Assembly (NCBI RefSeq): GCF_048128805.1
Contig: NC_136006.1
Coordinates: 1,505,783 to 1,569,782 of the forward strand
Origin: Centroberyx gerrardi
Taxonomy: Eukaryota; Chordata; Actinopteri; Beryciformes; Berycidae
Direction: 5' to 3'
Length of the DNA stretch: 64,000 nucleotides
Shown: positions 55,337-64,000 of the stretch, piece after piece
How positions within the stretch are numbered: the stretch's first letter is position 1
Layout of the letters: every line of letters begins with the position of its first letter
Notes under the pieces: model-generated
What the model was told of the DNA's origin: nothing
What the model saw: the letters and a program-made list of their open reading frames with translations, nothing else
Database searches by the model: none
Position numbers and translations under genes: made by a program

Positions 55337-56765
55337 AGAGAGGCTGTGGAGAGAGTTAAATGAAACTTTTTCTATCAAGAATTTAAAAAAAAAACTCATT
55401 TGAGTCGTTCTTTGATTGCTATATTAATTTTCTTTGGTGTTGTTGTTTCCATCCTCAAAATATTTTTTGTAAGCACCATAAATGTTTTTAGGGAAGCACC
55501 CAGTTTCATGTAAGCTGCTAATTCAACATTGCATATGTATATCACAGAAAGTATGATATCTTTGCATTACCAAAGTTACTACAAACATTAAGAGTCGTTT
55601 CTTTTCTTCCAGAATACCAGTTTTGGGTTAAAGGCATGTTGTCTACATGCGATTAAATTCCTGGGCTGGCCTGGGCTTATGAAACATCACATCTGTGACT
55701 CTTCCTAACGTTTGTCTGATCTGCCAGCTGATTTACAGTTTCAGATAAACCCACGGTGCTTTTGATCTTTTCACCTTATCTTTGGAGGCAGGACAGCCTT
55801 GTGGTTAGTGAGTTCATCTCCCAACTGAAGGGCCCAGAGTTGGAACTGCCTTGGCAAACCCCACTCTGCCTGAGCATGGAGAAGGATAGCAACTGTTGAG
55901 TTTTATGAAATATGCAGTGTTAGATTGTGTGCCTCTAATAGCACGTTTGGTCTGGAAGAAGTATTAGTTAAGAAAGAAGTATTCTACTCTTATTTCAATC
56001 TTTGTTTGCTGTACATTATTTATTTAATTGTTTTTCTCAATCCAGTCAGTCTTAAGCCCCATCAAATGTTTTTAGGTAAACACACACAGTGCAGAAGATG
56101 ACAGCATCACTGTTCATTTTGGTTTTTTGACCGATCAGTGGACCAAGATACACAAACGATGTATAAATGAACACAATCAGATGAACAGTATGGCCACAAT
56201 TAACCAATGAACTTGAAAATGGGTGTGGCTTAACACAAAAAACCTCCACACCTCTTGGTCCAATTATCGCAAAACTTGGTAGATGCATTAATGGAAGAAA
56301 ATTTCATGGAAATCGGTCAATAGAGGGCGCATCAAATGCCAAAAACAGGTGTGGTCTAACACGAATTAGATTATAACTCAAAACATGTTTGTACATTCAT
56401 CACTTAACTTGCTAAATATGTTTCATAAAGCTGTTGAAACGTGTGTACAACTATTCTAAATTCAACCAATAGCGGGCACCACAAATGCCAGAAAAGTGAG
56501 AGGGCCTGGCATAAATTTTTCACAAATTCCTGTGAGATGGTAAGTTGTGTGCAAATGTTGCACAGCAAATATTACCCCAATTGGCCTGATAGGGGTGCTA
56601 TAATTAATGGTCAAAATATACAACTACACCATGATTTACACAAAACTTGGTACACATATCCAGCTACCTTTGTGCTACACATTTTCCTCAGAACCACCAA
56701 CCCATTCTCGTTCCCAACTCGTCTTGTATTGAAGCTTTGTCAAATCCCTTGGCGTGACTTTCACT
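55337..56765. other. 3' flank of A3: SINE-like relic and dispersed repeat
   Basis: SINE-like relic at about 55784-55914 and dispersed repeat at about 56034-56765. No gene is recognised. Confidence 0.55.
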
Positions 56766-57082
56766 AGCAGGGACCACGCCACAACAATATGTCATTTAAA
56801 GGTTTAATGGAAATTCCGAGGTATTGGATGTTGAGGACAAGTGAATGGATGTAAGGGGAGGGGTGAAGGTGGAAGGAGGATGTCGTCTGTTAGGCTGGTC
56901 TGGGAGGACGTACTGGAGACCGGGCGGAGGGAGACTCAGTGTGGGGGTTCCATCTCAGGCGTGTTCCCACCTGAGCTGATAACAGGCCCCCAAAAGAGTC
57001 AGATTTAGATTGAGCTGAGTTGAGTGTGAGCTTGACGGAGATCGTTAAGATTGTTGCGGATATAGGAGCGATATGCCTAAGA

Positions 57083-57832
57083 TTACCAGCGGCCAAGGAC
57101 CTGGATGGTTTGATCCGAGATGCTCAGTCTGGCTGCTGTGGATGCTGCGCTGATGCGGAAGGAATGGCTCGAATAGTGTTCTGAAGATATGCCTGAAATG
57201 TGGAGGACTCTGTGTAAATGCTTCTGGAACCAGAATCGAGTGGTCATTTTTCCTGTTTCGGTGAGAAAGAGCGGGTGTTGAGGTGATGCCTCGGCGGCAT
57301 ACCTAGAGCTGATGTATTTGGCCAGCGGCTCGTATGGGCTGAGATAGGAGTCGAGGCGGAAAATGTAAATAGGGAAAGAAATTCCCAGCTGATCTGTTTT
57401 ATTCCTTCGGAGCTTGAATATGAGAGAGTCGGAAGTGTGGATGGTTATATCAGATAGACTGGGATGACGAGAAGGATTATAGGCAGATGAAGTCGGGGCA
57501 AATTCGGAGCACCTCAGGAAGCCTAAAAAAGCCAGCAGGAACATGGATTCTAGGGTCAAATCGACCATAGGGGATATGTAGCCTGAACGTAGAGAACGGA
57601 TGCAGAGGCTGAGAAGGTCAGAAGTGAGTGGCAAGCGTCTGGCTGGGAGAGCAGGTTCCTGTTTGCGCAAGCCTTTGATTAACATGGTAACATAGGAATG
57701 GGAGGTAGGAGGACAATGGAGGCCAGTGACTAGTTTGAAGAAGAAGTTGATTCCTGCTAAGTAGGTCTGGATGGTGGAGGACCGGATTTTTTGGACAGAA
57801 TGAGCATGGGTGATAAAATTGCAGATAGACAT
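57083..57832 (-). pseudogene. Tyrosine recombinase of Ngaro-like element, copy 3 (truncated)
   Basis: 249 residues, ending directly after LGRW because the next codon TCA is TAA here. The nucleophilic Tyr lies downstream and is lost, so the enzyme should be dead. The rest matches copies 1 and 2. Confidence 0.85.
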
Positions 57833-57897
57833 GACGTCCAGAGAGGGAAATGACAGCTGGTAGGTGGCGTGGTATGCCTTGAAACAATTCCAGCCAG

Positions 57898-59988
57898 TTA
57901 GGTAGGCTGAGAGAGTGCTTGGGGGGGGACACCGACAGCTTTAGTCAGAAGGTTGGACAGGAAGGATTTTGCTTGTGGAATTATGCGAATGGCATAATTG
58001 AGATGGCCAAGGAGGGCTAGTAGCTGGCGTTTGGTGCATCTGTCTGCCAGGAGATAATTCGACAGGAGCAGAGTGATGCGCTGTATTTTCTCTGAGGGCA
58101 GAGATGCCTGGAAGGAAATTGAGTCCAGGGTGATGCCTAAGAACTCAATGGATGTGCTAGGCCCTGAGGTTTTCTCCTCAGAAAGAGGGACACCAAGTTC
58201 TGAGAAAACTTTTGTGAGTGTAGTGAGCCCGAGGTGAGGAGGTGAGGCTGGTGGAGTGACGACGAGGAAATCGTCGAGAAGATGGAGTATGTAAGGGAGT
58301 CTGTGGTTGTTAGTCAGGATCCAGCACAGGGCTTCTGAAAGAGAGTCGAAGATCCTAGGACTGCTTCTGCAGCCGAAGGTAAGGCGCACAGAAAAATAAT
58401 ATGCACCTTTCCAGCAAACACCGAAAAAACGCCAGAAGTCTGGATGGATTGGCAAGACTTTGAATGCGCTGGTGATGGCTGCTTTAGAAAGCCAAGCTCC
58501 GCGTCCTGCTAAACGGATGAGGGTGATGGCATGGTCGATGGTTGCATATTGCATAGAGAAATCGGACTAGGAATGACACTGTTGATGCTCGGAATGTGTG
58601 AGCCATGTGGGGAAGACAGGTCCATTATCAGCCTCTTTTTTCCGGAGTATTTCCGAGTGGCGACGCCTATTGGGCTGATGCGGAATACTGGAAAAGGAGG
58701 ATTGTCGAATGGGCCTATCATGAATCCTTCCTTGACTTCCTTGGCCAATAGGGTGTCGACAGTGTGAGGTTCCGCAAGAGCGGACTGAAGGTTGTGAGAG
58801 ACGTGGGAAGTATCGGGAAGTACTTCTATACCTGGATGGAAACCATGTGTGAAGCCATCGATGAGAAAGTGAACGAACTGTCTATCTGGATGGTTTTGTA
58901 GAGCAGTGGCAAGGACATGTACCTTGGGAGAAGGGCGACAAACTGACGAAGCTGGCTGGGTGGGTGGAGCTGCTGTGGCTAGAGTGTAATTATTGGCACA
59001 AGGATAAAAAACATTTGGGTGTTGGGGATGGGGGGGGGGGGGGGGAGGACAGACCAGTTGGAAATGAAGGAGGAGGCTGGGAATAACCGACTTGATTAGC
59101 CTGTGGCGGGACCCCTTGAGTTGCTGGAAGGGGCTCTCGTGCTGCTGTGTTGGCTGTGAAAGAAAAGGGGGGAGCGGAAGCCGTGTTGCTGTGAGCGGCT
59201 GAAGGAAGGGTAGAGGAAGGGATGATGGGATGAAAGGATGTATGTGCACAGGGATTTTGTGAAGCCTGCGAAGACAGGGATGAAAAGAAAGCTGAGATCA
59301 GCTGAGAGAAGTCTGAAACGGAGGGAGCAGGCACAGGGGGACATACGACCTGCCCCCCACCAGGGGGGGCTGATGATGCAGGCTGCGGCTGTGGCGGCGG
59401 AGGCTCTGTGACGTCACGCCTGACGACACGGGCGGTGGTTGGCTCTGGCGAGGAAGCCAGAAGAGCGGGAGGTACGGTGTTTGTTGTTGCTGTATTGATG
59501 GAGGCTGAATATAGTTTAAACAGTGTAGCTTTATTGTCGCCGCGGTGGAAGGGAATGCCTTTCCCTCTCAGGAAACATTGGAGGCGGGCGACGGTCCAGT
59601 CTCTGATGTCGGGCTCTGTTTGTGGACGAGGAGACTGCCGAGTGGAACATGAGGGCACACCGCGAGTGCGTTGTGGTGGATCGCCGAGGACTATAGGCCT
59701 ACGTGAGGGGGGCTGCTGCCGATGAGAAGAGGGTTGGAGCCGGCTCCTACGACCATGGTTTTCGGCCCTCGCTGAAGGAGGAGAGGAGGCCTGAGATCTG
59801 CTGGGAGTCAGAAAGATCTCGTTGGTGGAGCTTGAGTGGAGAAGCCGACGGGGCCGTGGTACGTTAACCACTGAGCGCAGGCGACTCCGCTGGGGCGCTT
59901 GGCTGTGGTCTGGTTGAGGATAACCGGTTCCAAACAAGTCATCATCATCGTCTGAATCGGGTGGATTGAGCCGCAGTTCGGGATCCAT
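57898..59988 (-). pseudogene. Ngaro-like gag/RT pseudogene, copy 3
   Basis: Three frames: gag-like (59988-58990), middle (59249-58509) and RT (58554-57898). Breaks are at the 16-G tract (59030-59045) and at a private 1-base loss near 58564 (ATCGGACT for ATCGGGACT). RNase H is deleted. Confidence 0.8.
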
Positions 59989-60164
59989 GGTGAGTTGACT
60001 GTTTGCAATCAAATTTCTGAGTTTACTAATGCTGTCGAGCATTTAGGAGCGATGCACGGTCTGTCTGTTCTCGACAGATCTGAGACAAACGAGGCAGGAG
60101 GGGTTGACCAGGTATAAGTAGGCTAGGCAGATGATTAGAGGTGTGGTTGAGGCGTGGCCCTGCT

Positions 60165-60476
60165 CCCGAACCTAAGTTAACTAATTAACTTCATATGACG
60201 ATGCAAAAGGTACCCTTTCGCGAACGCACTGGGTGCGTCCATGGTAAAACCTCTTGCAGCAGTATTGGACGCCTACAACTTTTTTTAGCAACAACACTAG
60301 TTAGGATATTATTTTAAGAAGCTCACTGATCTAAGGCCATGTATAGTAAATGTCATGGCCATATCCATCTGATTATCAACTTATCACCCCATGGTAAGGA
60401 TAAGCCACAAATCAGCTATGGAGACTGCCACCTACAAGCTCATAACAGGGTAATCTTCAGAGATATATGTAGGAAA
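60165..60476. other. Spacer up to the hAT insertion, unit 3
   Basis: Counterpart of 28677-28989. Ends with the GTAGGAAA duplication at 60469-60476. Confidence 0.7.
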
Positions 60477-61716
60477 TAGGGCTGAAACGATTCCTCGAGA
60501 AACTCGAGTAACTCGATTACTTACTTATTACTTTGCATCGAAGCTTCGTGTAATCCATATAACTATATACACACTCAGTGTTTCGCACGGATGATTATTA
60601 CTGTTGCACAACGCGCTGGAGAAAGAGAAAATAGCGAGGGGCGAAGAGAAGAGACAGGCCAGAGAAAACGACAGAAAGTGTCCAAAGTTTCGGATCCAGT
60701 GTTGCCAACTTGGCGACTTTGTCGCTAGACTTAGCGACTTTTCAGACCCCCCTGGCGACTTTATTTCTCAAAAGCGACTAGCGACAAATCTGCCGACTTT
60801 TTCTGACCCTGGGAAGCAATGTTAATGTGTTGAATCCCAAAGCATTTGGCAATAAATTGGTTCGGCTGATGCCGGTTTTCTCTACTTGCTTGTCTAATCC
60901 AGAGAGGTCTGACGGTCACAGCGCTTCCCACACACAGCGTAGCTCCCTCCCTCCGCTGGGAGCAGGGACTGTAGGATAGAGTCCACTTGTAATTGCTACC
61001 GGCGTACGCCGAAACTGGCCCGGGTGGGCGGAGTCAGCACTTAATATTAAAACGGGATGAGATGAAGGCTAGTAAAGAATGCACGTTAATTATGGCTATA
61101 TGTAATGGCTAGTTAAGAACGTAAATCAATATGGTGGCTAGTTATGATGTCCCTAAGTTAGCTAAGTTTTGCTCAAGAAAATAACCACAGAAAATAAAAT
61201 GCTGCAGTCAATTTGTGAAAGCCTGAGCTTCATTCATGTTATTATTATGATAGTCACACACACATACACACACACACACGCACACACACACACACCTACT
61301 CCCCTCACAGTGATGCATAAAATACCCCAGAAAGCAAAATATCAGGTGGTGTAAGTAGCAATTGGAGCCTAAAATGCACCAGTCCAATACAGCAGGTATA
61401 TTCAGTTTAGTTTGATTGCAGTGAGTAGGGTCAGCAGGTGTAGGGCAACCCTTCAACATAGTAAATAAATGTACATTAGCCAGTCTTATGAACTTGTATG
61501 ATATTTAGGCCTAGTAATAAATATCAATAATAATTATTATTTCACCTCGTTTTCAGTAAATCACAGTGTCGTATGGACAGCTTCGTGCGGACAGCTTTTC
61601 TCTTTTGTATATTTACTATTGCTCTTTAATAAAGCAAAAGTATTTCTTATCCGATTAATCGATGGAATAATCGGTAGAATACTCGATTACTAAAATAATC
61701 GATAGCTGCAGCCCTA
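60477..61716. mobile_element. Non-autonomous hAT-type element, unit 3 copy
   Basis: 1,240 bp, same ends and 8-bp duplications (60469-60476 and 61717-61724). It differs from the unit 2 copy mainly by a shorter CA run (about 61255-61294) and loss of an 8-base step near 61653. Confidence 0.88.
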
Positions 61717-61835
61717 GTAGGAAACTTAATCTGTAAAGAGATGGGTATTGAGGCAACAACATACTATAATCCTGACCATGTAGGACCATTCAGGAGGTTT
61801 GGGGGAGGCAGTAAAGTGCTTCAGAAACAGCAATG

Positions 61836-62426
61836 TGTCAGGGGCAGGGATTAGGACCCAAATGCAGACAGTCGAGGCAGAGAGCTTTTCTGAAGCAAGA
61901 AGCTTTAATAGCTGAAACTTAGGCAGAGTACAAAACAGAAAATCCAAAAAGCAAAAACCGCAACAGGCTGGCAAATAAAGGAAGACAAAAACCAAACCTG
62001 GCCGGTAACAAGGCAGGAAGATTTCCACATGAAACACAGAATACAGAGCAGAAGGCGAAGCAGGTAACACGGAGAAACACAACAGACGAACTGGCAATCA
62101 CACCATGGAACACAGACTATTAATACACACAGACTAACGGAGAAACGAGGAACAGCTGGCAGGAGGGAAAAGAGTCCGGGAGCTGATAGGTGGAAGCAGG
62201 CTGGTGAAGGGGGAACAAGGTAACAGGGCTAACGAGGGTGATGCAGGGCAGGTGTGGAGGGAAGGCGCACAGAAGGGAGGAAAGTCCGAGGACATCCGGT
62301 GGCTGGTGGGAGGATGGCAGGACTGGGGAGTGAAAGGAGTGGTTGACCAGGACACAGGGGCAGACAGGGGCAGATCATGGCAGACACAAGGGCTAGGGCT
62401 GAGAGGGGCAGATCATGGCAGACATT
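61836..62426. repeat. Dispersed repeat, unit 3 copy
   Basis: Counterpart of 30364-30955. No credible coding sequence. Confidence 0.45.
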
Positions 62427-62999
62427 TCAGTCATGTGACCCTTTCAAAGCCCAGAGCTAGACTTGGCTTCTTGGAACTGAAGGTGACGTACAATACAAAC
62501 TGTGCCTCCAAGTACATTAGGAACATCCATCTTGGGCATGGATCTCTTCAAAGCCCTGCATCTCGAGATTAATGAAGTTGTTATTATAACTAAGGTTCAG
62601 GAACTAAGACCACGCCTCAAGCACACATTCAATTTCCTGCTCCACTCTATTTAAATGCACCTAACCATTACCCTTTCTCTTTCTCGTATGTCTCAGTTCT
62701 CACATCCCTCCCCCCAAACCCCTTTTTTCTCAGTCTTTCATGCTCTTCTCCCTCAGTACAGGAACCACAGGTGGAAATGATGGAGCCAGAAGACTCCCCA
62801 TCAGCGAGACAGTGCCCCCACCCTGAGTCCCAATTCCCTGAGTTCCTCGGCTGACCATCGACCCCAACTCATCCGAACCCTCAATTCATCCCCTCGTCTC
62901 GACCCCTGATTCATCCCTCTATCCTCGACCCTTGTTTCATCCCTCCGTTCTCAACACCTCTCTCTCTCAATAAACTGTCTAAATACATCTCATAGTGGC
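62427..62999. other. Spacer, possible old LTR, unit 3
   Basis: Counterpart of 30956-31528. Confidence 0.35.
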
Positions 63000-63299
63000 G
63001 TGGTCTTTGTTTGTGAAAAGATGCTTGTGTCACTACCAGTACACCCCCTACTGTCCCTGTACAGCACACTACTGTTGACACACACTACAGAGACTGGAAC
63101 AGTTACTGGCTTTGACCACAACATCACAGTGAGACCTGAGGTATGGCCTGTGCAGCAAAAGTTACGCCGTCCGCCCTTTGCTGTACGTGATGCAGTCTCC
63201 CAGCAGCTACAGAGATTGGAGAATGACTGTGTCATTGAACGCATCAATTCATCACCATGGACTCTCTGCCTAGCCTCCCTCATGCCCAACCCATGTTGA
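63000..63299 (+). pseudogene. Ty3/gypsy-like pol fragment, unit 3
   Basis: Same 99-codon fragment with one residue changed (Tyr to His in LLLTHTTETG). Confidence 0.65.
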
Positions 63300-64000
63300 C
63301 CAAATGGTGAACCAAAGTGACCTGGATCTCATCTGAGATAACTGTTCTCCTTGCACTTCTTTGTCCTCGTCCTCCTCTTCCTCCTCTTCCTGTCACTCCT
63401 CTTCCTCTAGCTGTCATTGCAACATTGTTCTCAAACACAAGAGAGCTCACCTGTGGCCTTTTTCATAGAGCTAAAGCTCTGATTTCTGAGTGAACAATTC
63501 AGATATTAGTGTTTATATGTGTGATGAGTGGATGTTGCCAATTGGTAAATTAATTTAAGCATTTGGGATGGCAGTGCTCCAAATGAACACATGTGATTTT
63601 AGTTTTTGAATACTGTGCTAATCTAGAGAATGAGGGAAAACTACACAGTAGTTACTGTGTGTTGTGTTTTGCAAAAAGTGTGATTGAGAATTGCAAACTG
63701 AGTGAAAAGCAGAAAATGTGCTTGTAGGTTTGCAGACTTGGTTTAGGGATTTGATACATGAGTTTCAGGTTTTAGTGATTGTGTCCCAAGTTCCAGTTTT
63801 AGTGTGTAAACAATTGTGGAAAAACTGTAATGTCACAATGCTGAACCCATCATTGCATTTGGGATTAGGAAGGGACGAGGAGAAGGGAAATCAGAGCAGG
63901 GAGGTAAAGGTGATGAAGAGAGGTGAAGGAGAGAGGGAGTGATGAAGATGAAGATGAAGATGAAGAGGATTATTCCAGAAGGCAGCGAGGCAGGGATTGA
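63300..64000. other. Upstream flank of the next B-type receptor
   Basis: Matches 8555-9255 upstream of B1, including the GATGAAGAT run. The receptor itself lies outside the window. Confidence 0.6.

Larger units (their letters stand above)
56766..60164 (-). mobile_element. Ngaro/DIRS-type retrotransposon, copy 3 (internally deleted)
   Basis: Same ends and same filled deletion junction as copy 2 (near 57925-57935), plus further private lesions in both coding regions. Confidence 0.75.
54178..64000 (+). repeat. Tandem segmental duplication, unit 3 (partial)
   Basis: It aligns with the start of unit 2, including the hAT insertion and the internal deletion of the Ngaro element, so units 2 and 3 are closer to each other here than to unit 1. 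It contains gene A3 and ends about 180 bp before the expected start of the next B-type receptor. Confidence 0.92.

Overview
The window is eukaryotic and almost certainly from a teleost fish, probably a percomorph. It carries a tandem array of two-exon trace amine-associated receptor (TAAR) genes embedded in fish-type transposable elements: a tyrosine-recombinase retrotransposon of Ngaro/DIRS type, an L2-like LINE, BEL/Pao and Ty3/gypsy relics, hAT elements, a TTAA-flanked MITE, and an endogenous retrovirus with a gammaretrovirus-like envelope. No bacterial features, rRNA, tRNA genes or CRISPR are present.

Layout. The sequence is a large direct repeat. Unit 1 is 1-22688, unit 2 is 22689-54177, and unit 3 starts at 54178 and runs off the window. 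Each complete unit carries three TAAR genes on the + strand, called here A, B and C, in the order A - Ngaro element - B - LINE/BEL relics - MITE - C - LTR or provirus - next A. The window therefore holds seven receptors: A1 (5' exon cut by the window edge), B1, C1, A2, B2, C2 and A3. A fourth-round B gene should start just beyond the right edge. B and C also share about 2 kb of downstream flank, so they are an older tandem pair inside the unit.

Differences between units are almost entirely mobile-element events. Unit 2 is 8,801 bp longer than unit 1. That is explained to within a few bases by a full provirus where unit 1 has only a solo LTR, an L2-like insertion with a 13-bp target duplication, a 1,256-bp hAT insertion with an 8-bp target duplication, and a 660-bp deletion (11-bp filler) in the Ngaro element. 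Unit 3 shares the hAT insertion and the Ngaro deletion with unit 2.

Receptors. All seven genes keep the TAAR TM7 fingerprint, the DRY motif, and an intron after TM1. All lack the classical amine-binding Asp at 3.32 but keep an Asp at 5.42, the arrangement reported for the non-classical teleost clade of olfactory TAARs. They presumably act as Golf-coupled olfactory amine receptors in olfactory sensory neurons. The intron has a GT donor in A genes but a GC donor in B and C genes, and in B and C it is flanked by a direct repeat of CAGGCAG.

Mobile elements. The Ngaro-like copy in unit 1 has a long open gag-RT-RNase H frame and a recombinase frame. Its RT motif-A Asp is nevertheless Ala in all three copies. 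The provirus at 46876-53313 (minus strand) has identical 513-bp LTRs, a primer-binding site matching tRNA-Tyr, a polypurine tract, split gag frames, integrase, and a frame-broken envelope. It has lost nucleocapsid, protease, reverse transcriptase and RNase H. No obviously novel defence or metabolic system is visible. The most unusual content is the receptor array and its recombination history.
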